64,000 bases of DNA from JAAXHH01 sp965225915 (GTDB lineage Bacteria; JAAXHH01). Shown here piece after piece: positions 34,740 through 43,191 of the stretch; the stretch's first letter is position 1; each line of letters starts with the position of its first letter. A program made the translations under genes and the position numbers. The notes beneath the pieces are model-generated. The model did not search any database. It saw only the letters and a list, made by a program, of their open reading frames with translations, and was not told where the DNA came from. Location: contig OZ245326.1 in NCBI GenBank assembly GCA_965225915.1, positions 2,852,001 through 2,916,000 on the forward strand, written 5' to 3'.

Positions 34740-35105
34740 TGGAGGTGGGGGGAATCGAACCCCCGTCCGAAAGTGCCTAAGCAGAAACGTCTACATGCGT
34801 AGCCTGTTGTTTGGTCTCGTTCCGGAGAACTCCAGCAGGCAGGATTAAACCGGAACCAGCCTCAGTTGAATCTCGCCTGGTGCCCTGAGGTGCGACACCC
34901 GGCCAGCCTGCTTTATCGACGCCTTTGACCATCCCGCAGGCGGGGTTGATCAAAAACGGGCTGATCTAATTAACTGCTAATTAGGCAGCCATTGCATACG
35001 AAGGTTCGTCTGCAGATAAATTGTTCCCAATGGTTTAACGAGGTTATCGGGGACCTCGGCACGCAGTTCCTACCGCATCCACTCCCGTCGAATCCTTTCA
35101 CCCCC
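34740..35105 (-). ncRNA. ssrA: tmRNA (ssrA)
   Basis: 366-nt transfer-messenger RNA. The 5' end GGGGGTGAAAGGATTCGACG (from 35105) is the canonical tmRNA start, and the 3' end GGTTCGATTCCCCCCACCTCC forms the T-arm and a 7-bp acceptor stem with the 5' GGGGGTG. CCA is not encoded. The tag reading frame lies at 34981-35013 and reads ADEPSYAMAA then TAA, matching the usual small, Ala-rich degradation tag. It rescues stalled ribosomes with SmpB. Its 3' end adjoins the defence island. Confidence 0.95.
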
Positions 35106-35187
35106 ATGTCAAAGAAAGTAGGTCTTGTTGGCGCCTTTGTCAAACCAAGTCAGGCGCGAACGGGCGGCCACATCGTTGATTCGCCAA

Positions 35188-35260
<73 letters not shown>

Positions 35261-35266
35261 ATATCA

Positions 35267-35339
35267 TGAGCGCGGAAGGGATCGAACCTTCGACCCACAG
35301 ATTAAAAGTCTGTTGCTCTACCAACTGAGCTACGCGCCC
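35267..35339 (-). tRNA. tRNA-Lys (anticodon TTT)
   Basis: 73-nt cloverleaf: acceptor GGGCGCG/CGCGCTC with one G-U pair, D-arm TAGCTCAGTTGGTAGAGCA, anticodon loop CTTTTAA (anticodon TTT), T-arm GGTTCGATCCC. CCA not encoded. It lies 6 bp from the other lysine tRNA, so the two are probably processed from one transcript that may continue into ssrA. Confidence 0.93.
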
Positions 35340-35458
35340 TTTCAGGCAGAGCAAAATAAGTGAAAACGGCCCGGACGTCAACAAGTTTCCGGTTTGGATG
35401 GGGTTGTCTTGGGAGCATCATTCCGCGCCATAAAAAACGCCTGAAGGGACGATCATCC

Positions 35459-36736
35459 CTACAGGAAAATGGTCGCGTCCCGGTGTGATCCGACGGAAAC
35501 AAGGTTCACCCTGGCGTTCACGAGTTTCGAGATGCGCTCGACATACGCCCTGGCTTCCCTGGGCAGGCCGTCCCAGGTTCGGATATGCCCGGTGGGCTGG
35601 TTCCAGCCGTCCATCTCTTCGTATACGGGCCCGCACCTGCCGAGCACCTTCGCGTCATTCGGCAGGTGACGGACCATTTCGCCGTTTAGCCGGTACCCCA
35701 CGCACAGCCGCAACGTCTGGAGACTGTCCAGGGTGTCGAGGCGGGCTATCGCCAGCCGGTCGATGCCGTTTACCATGACCGCGTATCGAACGACCATGGC
35801 GTCGAACCAGCCACAGCGCCGCGGACGGCCCGTCGTGGCGCCGTATTCGCCCGCCATGCGCCGGAACTCGTCGCCCCATTTGGACGGAAACTCGGTGGGG
35901 AAGGGTCCGTTCCCGACGCGGGTGGTGTAGGCCTTGGCCACGCCAATGACTTCGTCGATGCGGGTGGGGCCGACACCGGCGCCGATGCAGGCGGCGCCCG
36001 TGGTCGTGTTGGACGACGTGACGTAGGGGTAAGTCCCGTGATCCACGTCCAGCAACGTGCCCTGGCTGCCCTCGAAGAGGATTTCCTTGCCGGCGTCGAT
36101 GGCTTCGTTGAGGTATTCCGACGTGTTTATTACGTAAGGACCGATCTGCCTGGCGAAAGCCAGGTAATCCTCGATGATCCCGTCCGCGTCGAGCATCTCG
36201 GCCTGGTAGATGGCGTCGAGGAGCCGGTTGGCGTCTTCGATGTTGCGCTGAAGCTTCTCCCGAAGCACATCGTGGTCATGAAGGTCGACGATGCGTATGC
36301 CCTTGCGGGCGGCCTTGTCCGCGTAGGCAGGACCAATGCCTCTTCCGGTGGTGCCGATGCGTTCTTCCTCCTGCCTCTGCTCTTCTCCGACACGATCGAT
36401 CAGTTTGTGGTACGGCATGATGAGATGGGCGTTGTGACTGATGAAAAGGCGTCCTTCCACCCCGATGCCGTGAGACTTGAGCATCTCGATCTCTTCCATC
36501 AGCGCTTCCGGATCGATCACCGTGCCGTTGCCGATTACACAGACCTTCTCCGGCCGGATGATGCCGACTGGAATGAGGTGCAGGATGTACTCCTGGTCTC
36601 CCACCTGGACGGTATGCCCGGCATTTGCGCCGCCCTGGAACCGCACGACGATGTCAGCCTGTTCACTCAGGAAATCGACGATCTTGCCCTTGCCTTCATC
36701 ACCCCACGCTGCACCCACGAGAATGCGAACGGCCAT
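35459..36736 (-). CDS. purA: Adenylosuccinate synthetase
   Basis: 425-residue GTP-dependent enzyme joining IMP and aspartate in AMP synthesis. Family landmarks: VGAAWGDEGKGKIVD at the N-terminus (P-loop), NAGHTV, ERIGTTGRGIGPAYADK, EGSQGTLLDVDHGTYPYVTS and TTGRPRRCGWFD. ATG 36736 gives the standard N-terminus; the frame is open further upstream into the leader. The leader has a good promoter and a terminator-like hairpin, suggesting attenuation. Confidence 0.96.
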   Translation of the reverse strand: MAVRILVGAAWGDEGKGKIVDFLSEQADIVVRFQGGANAGHTVQVGDQEYILHLIPVGIIRPEKVCVIGNGTVIDPEALMEEIEMLKSHGIGVEGRLFISHNAHLIMPYHKLIDRVGEEQRQEEERIGTTGRGIGPAYADKAARKGIRIVDLHDHDVLREKLQRNIEDANRLLDAIYQAEMLDADGIIEDYLAFARQIGPYVINTSEYLNEAIDAGKEILFEGSQGTLLDVDHGTYPYVTSSNTTTGAACIGAGVGPTRIDEVIGVAKAYTTRVGNGPFPTEFPSKWGDEFRRMAGEYGATTGRPRRCGWFDAMVVRYAVMVNGIDRLAIARLDTLDSLQTLRLCVGYRLNGEMVRHLPNDAKVLGRCGPVYEEMDGWNQPTGHIRTWDGLPREARAYVERISKLVNARVNLVSVGSHRDATIFL

Positions 36737-36818
36737 ATGACTCTTCAAGCTCCTTGATGATGCCCGGATGGTCGTTGCTGCACTGATATGAAGACCAGAA
36801 CCCGGGTCCATAAACAAG

Positions 36819-36845
36819 AAAAAGGGCGAGTCATAAGACCCGCCC
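36819..36845 (-). terminator. Intrinsic-terminator-like hairpin in the purA leader
   Basis: On the minus strand GGGCGGGTC-TTAT-GACTCGCCC is followed by TTTTTC. The 9-bp stem contains one G-U pair and pairs fully only in minus-strand RNA. No minus-strand gene lies to its right, so it is not the terminator of an upstream gene. It lies about 20 nt after the predicted start site and about 80 nt before the purA ATG, the position of an attenuator. Confidence 0.65.
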
Positions 36846-36871
36846 TCAAGACCAAAGATCTTACGGTTCAA

Positions 36872-36899
36872 CGTATACAGTACGGAATTCCGGTGTCAA
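36872..36899 (-). promoter_or_regulatory. Predicted sigma70-type promoter of purA
   Basis: TTGACA (36899-36894 on the minus strand) and TATACG (36877-36872) separated by 16 bp, a near-consensus pair. The predicted transcript starts near 36865, reaches the hairpin after about 20 nt and purA after about 130 nt. Confidence 0.55.
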
Positions 36900-37086
36900 G
36901 CGAAAAGGCGACCATTGACTTTCTTTTTATCATGCTACCTATGCGTATTACACTCCCTTATTCCTGTTAAATCCGTGATCGACGACATCCCGTTGTGCGG
37001 CCGAAACGGTACAATCCGCAAGCTTGACCCTGACGGGACGGATCTCGAGCGCATGCGCGGCACAAGCCGCGGCAATACAGTCAAAC

Positions 37087-39084
37087 ATGAACCGACCTTC
37101 GGTAGTCCAGCGGCACACCTCCGCGCATCCAGCACGCGGGGCGCACGAATACCCCTATCCCGAACTGGTATCGAAGGGCCTGACGTTTCGGGCCGTCGCC
37201 CTAGGATTGGGACTGTCCGTGCTCGTCACCCTGTGGACGATCCATTCCGCCTACGTGATCCACGCTTCCTTCGTCACCATAGCCCACCTGCCTGTCGCCG
37301 CCCTCTGTCCCCTGGTCCTTGTTGTACTGGTACTCAATCCGGTCCTGAAGATCGTCCTGCCGGGCCGTTCGCTGTCGCGGCCGGAGATCATCGTCGTCTT
37401 CTTCCTGGTATTTACCGCGTCGGCCATCCCGGGATGGGCCTTCAGCACCTACGCGCTTTCCGTCATCAGCGGCCCCCACTATTTCGCTTCGGCCGAGAAC
37501 CGTTGGGCGGAACTGTTCTTCGACTACCTGCCCACCTGGCTAGTGGTGTCGGACCGGGGCGGCGCCGTCACCAACTTCTTTGAAAGCCTGCCCCGCGGCC
37601 AGGCCATGCCGTGGCGGTTCTGGTTGATCCCCCTCTTCTGGTGGGGCACCTTCTACGCGGCCATCTTCTTCGTCGGCGCATCCCTCATGGTCATCCTCCG
37701 GAAGCAGTGGGTCGAACACGAGCGGTTGTCCTTCCCACTGGCCCAGGTGCCCCTGATGCTCATCGACGGTTGCGAGGAGCGGACGCCCATGCCCACGGTC
37801 GCCCGTACACGATCGTTCTGGGTCGGCTTCGGCGCTACGCTGGCGATCATGGCCTGGAACATGGCAGGTTACTTTACCGCGTGGCCTGCCATGTCGATGG
37901 GCAACCCGTCGACGGTCAATCTCGTGCTGGACGAAGCGTGGCCGCCCATCATGATTCGGTTCAATTACCTGTTGATGGGCATCGCCTACTTCACGCGGAC
38001 GGAAATCCTCTTCAGCGTCTGGTTCTTCTACATGCTCCAGGTGATCGAGCAGGGATTCATGGGCCGCCTGGGGGTCTCAAACGCACGGGCCGTGGTAGAT
38101 CTGCAGCATTTCGGCGGTTTCCTGGTCTTCGTACTTTTCACGGTCTGGATGGCCCGGCGGCACCTTTACAGGGTGTGGCGGAAGTGCCTCGGCGGCGCAA
38201 AGGACCTGGACGATTCCCGGGAGTTCTTCTCGTATCGGACCGCCGTGATCGGCCTGTTCGTCGGCACCGTCTTCCTGGTCGGATGGCTGCACGCGTCAGG
38301 CATGTCGCTGGGACTCACTCTCCTGTTTCTCGGCTTTCTCATCGTGGTGTATCTGGGCGTGACCCGGGTCGTCGCGGAAACCGGACTCGCGGCCCTGGAC
38401 CTTCCGCACAACGACGTGAACACGGCGACCGTGCGTCTCCTGGGTACGGAAAACCTTTCCGCACGGGACCTTACGGTGCTTTCTCTGGCCAACGCATACG
38501 GGCGCAACTGGCGAACCCTGGGCATGTGTGCCATGGCCCACGCGGCCAAGGTGGGCGATCGTACGGGCGGTGTGGGCAAAGGGGTGTACCTGGCGATCGC
38601 CGCGACCCTGGTGCTGACGTTCCTCACGTCGGTCGTGTTCACGCTTCATCTCGGATACCGGGGCGGCGCGTTCGAGTTCACCGAACCCGCGTTCGTGGCC
38701 GGCGCCCGCGGGGTATGGGACGGATTGGAGATGTGGATCCGGAACGCGCAGGTACTCAGTCCATTGGAGCGGGTGTCCTTCGGGGCCGGGGCACTGGCCG
38801 GTTTCCTGCTGGTCCTGGCGCGCCACCGGTGGCCCTGGTGGCCGCTGCACCCTGTGGGATACGCCGTGGCCACGATCGGTGGCGTCCACAAGAGCGTCGT
38901 CGCGATTCTACTGGTCTGGCTCGTTAAGGTGGCGATATTGAGGGTGGGCGGCGAATCACTTTACCGACGGGGTCAGCCTTTCGTGATCGGCGTGTTGTCG
39001 GCCTACTCGGTGGGCATTCTGCTGTCCTATTTCGTGGACGTGATCTGGTTTCCGGGTAACGGCCACGCGATCCACGGTTGGTGA
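37087..39084 (+). CDS. DUF6785-type large membrane protein, putative transporter
   Basis: About 665 residues from ATG 37087 (a TTG start at 37024 is also open). There are about 14 hydrophobic segments from residue 35 to the C-terminus, with loops such as ASAIPGWAFSTYALSVISGP, EHERLSFPLAQVPL, TRVVAETGLAALDLPHNDVN and LANAYGRNWRTLGMCAMAHA. The layout resembles OPT-like proteins of the DUF6785/DUF6784 family seen in planctomycetes and Latescibacterota (recalled). It is followed by a glycosidase-like and a sugar-isomerase-like gene, so uptake of a sugar or derivative is plausible but unproven. Confidence 0.72.
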   Translation: MNRPSVVQRHTSAHPARGAHEYPYPELVSKGLTFRAVALGLGLSVLVTLWTIHSAYVIHASFVTIAHLPVAALCPLVLVVLVLNPVLKIVLPGRSLSRPEIIVVFFLVFTASAIPGWAFSTYALSVISGPHYFASAENRWAELFFDYLPTWLVVSDRGGAVTNFFESLPRGQAMPWRFWLIPLFWWGTFYAAIFFVGASLMVILRKQWVEHERLSFPLAQVPLMLIDGCEERTPMPTVARTRSFWVGFGATLAIMAWNMAGYFTAWPAMSMGNPSTVNLVLDEAWPPIMIRFNYLLMGIAYFTRTEILFSVWFFYMLQVIEQGFMGRLGVSNARAVVDLQHFGGFLVFVLFTVWMARRHLYRVWRKCLGGAKDLDDSREFFSYRTAVIGLFVGTVFLVGWLHASGMSLGLTLLFLGFLIVVYLGVTRVVAETGLAALDLPHNDVNTATVRLLGTENLSARDLTVLSLANAYGRNWRTLGMCAMAHAAKVGDRTGGVGKGVYLAIAATLVLTFLTSVVFTLHLGYRGGAFEFTEPAFVAGARGVWDGLEMWIRNAQVLSPLERVSFGAGALAGFLLVLARHRWPWWPLHPVGYAVATIGGVHKSVVAILLVWLVKVAILRVGGESLYRRGQPFVIGVLSAYSVGILLSYFVDVIWFPGNGHAIHGW

Positions 39085-39206
39085 CCGCATGAAAGCATTC
39101 CGTTCCCGTATTTCGACGGTACGACGTTATGCTCAATCGGCCGGCTTTCGTGTTCCACTGCGGTTTCTGTTAGTCATTTCTTCAAATCCGTGAGAGGAAA
39201 AGCAGC

Positions 39207-40742
39207 ATGGCCGATAAGACCGCAATCCCGCGGCCGTTCCTGGACTGGTACGGCATCTGGCCCGGCCACACGGGCGCCGGGGCGGACGGACTCGGTCTGT
39301 CCCAGGATCCGCCGACGGGCGACTTGCGTCTCAGGGTGCAGCCGGCCGAGATCTCGGAGCCCTTCATGAGTCCGGCCCGGCTCTGGGAGTCGAATCTGAT
39401 AGCGCCGTTCTGCGTCATCAACGAAGGGGATGTACTGAGGTTGTGGTACAGGACAGCCGGAGACGATGGCGCCGCGTACGTCGCCTACGCGGAAAGCTCC
39501 GATGGATTCGACTGGGTGCGTCCCGAACTCGGCCTACAGCAATACCGCGGGGCCGTGACCAACAACCTGCTGCACCCGATCTCCCTTTTTGACTTCCACT
39601 CCATCTTTGTCGATCCGTCGGCGCCGCCGTCGGAAAGATACAAGGGGATCAGCACCGTTTCCGAGATCACCGTGGACGGTGTCCTCCGCGAAGACGTGCA
39701 CGAAGGGGACTTTTTCGACGAACTGGTCACGGGCATGGTGGACCGGGATTGCGGGAACGAGGAGATCGCGGAGCGGCTCGAACTGTGGCACCCGTACGTC
39801 ACTGGCGCCGTCTCCGCCGACGGCCTTTCGTGGCGGGTACTCGACACGCCGCTGATGAATCTCGGCAGGACCCACCTTGACACGCAGAATATCGCGGCGT
39901 ACGACACGGCCAGGGGGGAGTACGCGGTCTACCTGCGGGGCCGCCAGGACGATCGACGGGCCGTCGTGAAGACGGGCGGCCCGGACTTCGGCGGCTGGCC
40001 GTCGCCGCGGTTCGTCTTCATGGCCGATTCCCTGGATTCGATCGACGACGATGTGTACGACAGCTGTTACTGCCGCTACCCAGGTACCGATCTGCACCTG
40101 ATGTTTCCCTCGTTTTACCATCGCATGAGCGCAACGCTGGACATCCACCTTGCCACGAGCCGGGACGGTGACCTGTGGAGTCGCCCCGAGCGCAAGCCGA
40201 TCATCGGGCGCGACCAGGACCGCCGGGGGTACATGGCCGTTTACGCGAAACCCAACCTGGTGGCCCTGAGCGACCGGAAATGGGGTCTCATGTACTGCGG
40301 CACGCCGGTCAGCCACGACATCCGGCGATATCCCGGCTGCGACCGCGGAGCCATACTCCGATCCTTCGAGAACCGGTGGGCCACCTGGGACCGGGATCGT
40401 CTCGTGGCGCTCGAAGCGCCTGGCGAAGCCCGGTTCATCCTGAACAACACCGCCCGGGTCGGCCGGCCGTGCCTGGGAGGGAAACTGCGGCTGAATTACC
40501 GGACAGAGCCCGGTGGCTGGATCCGGGCCGGACTGGTCCAGCCCCAGACGCCCTACGCCCTGGTACGACCCTCGCTGCCCTGCGAAGGCCATTCCCTCGC
40601 CGAGGCCGACCCCCTGGAGGGGGACGATCTGTCCGGCGTGGTGACGTGGAACGGAAAGTGCGACCTGTCCGCCTTCCGCGGAAGACCCGTTTCCGTGTCC
40701 ATCCACATGTCCCGGGCGAAACTGTTTTCCGTATCCCTGTGA
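39207..40742 (+). CDS. Glycosidase-like five-bladed beta-propeller protein
   Basis: 511 residues, no signal peptide, so probably cytoplasmic. Repeats of the GH32/GH43/GH130-like propeller type are visible: EGDVLRLWYRTAGDD, VAYAESSDGFDWVRPEL, HPYVTGAVSADGLSWRVLD, DIHLATSRDGDLWSRPE and KWGLMYCGTPVSHDI. The C-terminus is a small beta-sandwich. The catalytic residues are not assignable from memory. RBS GAGAGG precedes ATG 39207. It lies in a plus-strand run with the membrane protein and the isomerase, suggesting carbohydrate processing. Confidence 0.68.
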   Translation: MADKTAIPRPFLDWYGIWPGHTGAGADGLGLSQDPPTGDLRLRVQPAEISEPFMSPARLWESNLIAPFCVINEGDVLRLWYRTAGDDGAAYVAYAESSDGFDWVRPELGLQQYRGAVTNNLLHPISLFDFHSIFVDPSAPPSERYKGISTVSEITVDGVLREDVHEGDFFDELVTGMVDRDCGNEEIAERLELWHPYVTGAVSADGLSWRVLDTPLMNLGRTHLDTQNIAAYDTARGEYAVYLRGRQDDRRAVVKTGGPDFGGWPSPRFVFMADSLDSIDDDVYDSCYCRYPGTDLHLMFPSFYHRMSATLDIHLATSRDGDLWSRPERKPIIGRDQDRRGYMAVYAKPNLVALSDRKWGLMYCGTPVSHDIRRYPGCDRGAILRSFENRWATWDRDRLVALEAPGEARFILNNTARVGRPCLGGKLRLNYRTEPGGWIRAGLVQPQTPYALVRPSLPCEGHSLAEADPLEGDDLSGVVTWNGKCDLSAFRGRPVSVSIHMSRAKLFSVSL

Positions 40743-40764
40743 TTCAACCCTAGGAGCATTTACC

Positions 40765-41571
40765 ATGTATTCATGCATCAACGGCGCGACGACGATGCCC
40801 TATACCCTGGAGCAGGACCTTGAAGCGGCGGCGAAAGCGGGGTTTGACGCCGTGGAAATCTGGTCTCGCAAGCTCGACGCGTACCTGGATAACCACGATG
40901 CGGCCGAGTTGAAGGCTCTCCTGGATTCACACGGGTTGCGTGCGGCCTCACTCTGCCCCTATTCACTGATCGGTTTCTCTGATAACCGAGAACAGTTGAG
41001 GACGATTCAAAGGGCGGCGGAGGTGGCGGCGACGATTGAATGTCCGACCCTGCTTGTCTGCGCTGACGCACCCCCAGCCGGCATGGAATGCGATGAAGCC
41101 TACAATACCATGGCCTCCGCGGCCCGCGCATACGCCGAGCGGGCCGCGGCCCACGGCGTGAAGATCGCCATCGAACCCCTCGGGCGGCATCCCTTCATAC
41201 CGGGACCGCGCGAGGCCCTGGCGGTGATCGACCGGGCCGGTCACGGAAGCCTGGGTCTGATGATGGATACGTTCCACTATTTCAAGTCGGGCGTTGCGCT
41301 CGACGAAATACGGGTCATACCCACCGAATTGCTGCTCATCGTTCACGTCAACGACTGCGAGGGGCGGCCGCTTGCAGCGTTGACCGATCAGCACCGCGTG
41401 TACATGGGCGAAGGGGTGATACCCCTGAAGGATATGCTGGATACGCTCAGGCAGAAAGGCTATGGGGGCGCACTATCGGTCGAGATCTTCAGGGAGGCGT
41501 ACTGGGAGCGCGACCCGGTGGAAATTTCCGTCGCGGCGAAAGCGGCCTACGACCGGATGATGTGCGCCTGA
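40765..41571 (+). CDS. Sugar phosphate isomerase/epimerase (xylose isomerase-like TIM barrel)
   Basis: 268-residue protein of the AP-endonuclease-2 TIM-barrel superfamily (IolE/IolI/hydroxypyruvate-isomerase-like). Motifs follow the barrel: AAKAGFDAVEIW, GLRAASLCPYSLIGF, VKIAIEPLGRHPFIPGP, LGLMMDTFHYFKSG, IVHVNDCEG and GYGGALSVEIFREAYW. The Glu in IEPLG, Asp in MMDTFH, His in HVND and Glu in SVEIF are the expected metal ligands. RBS TAGGAG lies before ATG 40765, and it follows the glycosidase-like gene after 22 bp, consistent with an operon. Confidence 0.85.
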   Translation: MYSCINGATTMPYTLEQDLEAAAKAGFDAVEIWSRKLDAYLDNHDAAELKALLDSHGLRAASLCPYSLIGFSDNREQLRTIQRAAEVAATIECPTLLVCADAPPAGMECDEAYNTMASAARAYAERAAAHGVKIAIEPLGRHPFIPGPREALAVIDRAGHGSLGLMMDTFHYFKSGVALDEIRVIPTELLLIVHVNDCEGRPLAALTDQHRVYMGEGVIPLKDMLDTLRQKGYGGALSVEIFREAYWERDPVEISVAAKAAYDRMMCA

Positions 41572-41670
41572 ATCGCTGCGATCGGCCAGGTAAGCATGAC
41601 GCGCGTCAGGTTGTCTTGGGGACCACTGGAAGATTGGAAGTGCGGCTGAATCCAGGACAAGGGTCTTACC

Positions 41671-43173
41671 CTATTCCGTTTCCGCTTTCCGGTACCGCAG
41701 GTTCACGGTCTTGGGATGGGCGGCGCGGGCCTCGTCGAGGCGGCTCACCGGCGTAGTGTGCGGGGCGTTGCGGACCAATTCCGGATCGTTTTCCGCCTCC
41801 TCGGCGATGGCGATCATGGCGTCGATGAACTGGTCTATGGATTCCAGGCTCTCGGTTTCCGTGGGTTCGATCATGGCGGCTTCCGGGACGATGAGAGGGA
41901 AGTAGATCGTCGGCGCGTAGAAGCCGTAGTCGAGCAGCCGCTTCGCGATGTCGAGCATCCGGACGCCGTGTTCGCGGAACCGGGTGCCGGAGGCGACGAA
42001 CTCGTGCTGGCAGGGCACTTCGGCGGGAATGGCCGTTTCCTTTTGCGCGCCGTGGACCAGGAGGGTGCGGGGATAGTGGTTCTCCAGGCGCCTCATGATA
42101 TAGTTGGCGTTCAGGATGGCGTTCTCGCTCACCTGGCGCAGGCCGTCGGGACCGTTGGCCCGGATGTACGCATAGGCCCGGACCATCATGCCGAAGCTGC
42201 CGCCGAAACTGCGCACGCGACCGATGGATTTCGGCCGGTCGTAGTCGAAACGATATACGTCGCCGTCCTTCGCCGGCAGGGGCTTCGGAAGGAAATCGAC
42301 CAGGTCCCGTCTTACGCCGACCGGTCCCGCGCCCGGTCCACCGCCCCCGTGGGGCGTGGAGAAGGTCTTGTGCAGGTTGAAATGAACGACGTCGAACCCC
42401 ATGTCGCCGGGCCGGGTAATACCCAGGACCGCGTTCATGTTGGCGCCGTCCATGTAGAGCAGGGCGCCTGCGTCGTGTACGATGTCCGCGATGGTTCGGA
42501 TCTCGGATTCGAACAGGCCCAGGGTGTTTGGATTGGTCAGCATGAAGCCGGCCGTTTCCTCGTCGATCAGATCCGCCAGCTTTCCGGTATCCACAAGGCC
42601 GTGGGCATTGCTCGGAATCTGCACGGTGTCGTAGCCCACCAGGGTGACGCTGGCCGGGTTGGTACCGTGGGCAGAGTCGGGAATGATGACCTTGCGCCGG
42701 GCGTGTCCCCGGCTTTCGTGGTAGGCGCGCATGATCATCAGGCCGGTCAGTTCGCCGTGGGCGCCCGCCGCGGGTTGAAGGGTGACCCGATCCATCCCTG
42801 CGATCTCGGCGAGAAAGTTCGATAGTTCACACAGGAGCTGCAGGCTGCCCTGGCAGGTCTCATCCTGTTGCATCGGATGCAGGCGCGCAAAACCCGGCAG
42901 GGCCGCCAGGTCCTCGTTGACCTTCGGGTTGTGCTTGATGGTGCATGAACCCAGGGGATACATGGCCCGGTCTGGATGGTAGTTCAGCGTGGACAGCCGG
43001 GTATAATGCCGAACGACGTCGACCTCGCTGACCTCGGGCAGTTCAGCCGGCGCGCTTCGGATGTCCGCTTCGGGCAGGTATGACGAAAGCGGATTGACGG
43101 GCACGTCGGGCGCAGGCAATGACACGCCCCTTCGTCCGGGAGAACTCAGTTCAAAAATGAGCGGTTCCGACAA
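41671..43173 (-). CDS. gcvPB: Glycine dehydrogenase (decarboxylating) subunit 2
   Basis: 500-residue PLP-bearing beta subunit of the two-subunit glycine decarboxylase (P protein). The PLP lysine lies in HFNLHKTFSTPHGGGGPGAG, with PAAGAHGELTGLMIMRAY and MYPLGSCTIKHNPKVNE also diagnostic. With GcvPA it decarboxylates glycine and passes aminomethyl to GcvH. It begins 18 bp after the gcvPA stop with an RBS of AAAGGAA. It is the last gene of the accB-accC-gcvH-gcvPA-gcvPB series. Confidence 0.95.
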   Translation of the reverse strand: MSEPLIFELSSPGRRGVSLPAPDVPVNPLSSYLPEADIRSAPAELPEVSEVDVVRHYTRLSTLNYHPDRAMYPLGSCTIKHNPKVNEDLAALPGFARLHPMQQDETCQGSLQLLCELSNFLAEIAGMDRVTLQPAAGAHGELTGLMIMRAYHESRGHARRKVIIPDSAHGTNPASVTLVGYDTVQIPSNAHGLVDTGKLADLIDEETAGFMLTNPNTLGLFESEIRTIADIVHDAGALLYMDGANMNAVLGITRPGDMGFDVVHFNLHKTFSTPHGGGGPGAGPVGVRRDLVDFLPKPLPAKDGDVYRFDYDRPKSIGRVRSFGGSFGMMVRAYAYIRANGPDGLRQVSENAILNANYIMRRLENHYPRTLLVHGAQKETAIPAEVPCQHEFVASGTRFREHGVRMLDIAKRLLDYGFYAPTIYFPLIVPEAAMIEPTETESLESIDQFIDAMIAIAEEAENDPELVRNAPHTTPVSRLDEARAAHPKTVNLRYRKAETE

Positions 43174-43191
43174 GTGAGTTCCTTTCCGGGT

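Noticed and set aside
34740..34765. Candidate attachment-site duplication of the ssrA 3' end
   Set aside because: I scanned the island and left region for a second copy of the GGAGGTGGGGGGAATCGAAC end and did not recognise one; the island may extend beyond the window.
35406..35458. Weak hairpin AGGGA-N6-TCCCT after purA as a terminator
   Set aside because: Only five pairs and no convincing T-tract on the minus strand; not strong enough to call.
37611..38927. Long second open frame (438 codons) inside the DUF6785-type gene
   Set aside because: Arg/Gly/Pro-rich translation typical of a shifted frame in GC-rich DNA; the other frame has transmembrane segments and family motifs.
39534..40781. 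415-codon open frame antisense to the glycosidase-like gene
   Set aside because: Mirror frame of a GC-rich gene, with no RBS and no motif; the sense frame has clear propeller repeats.
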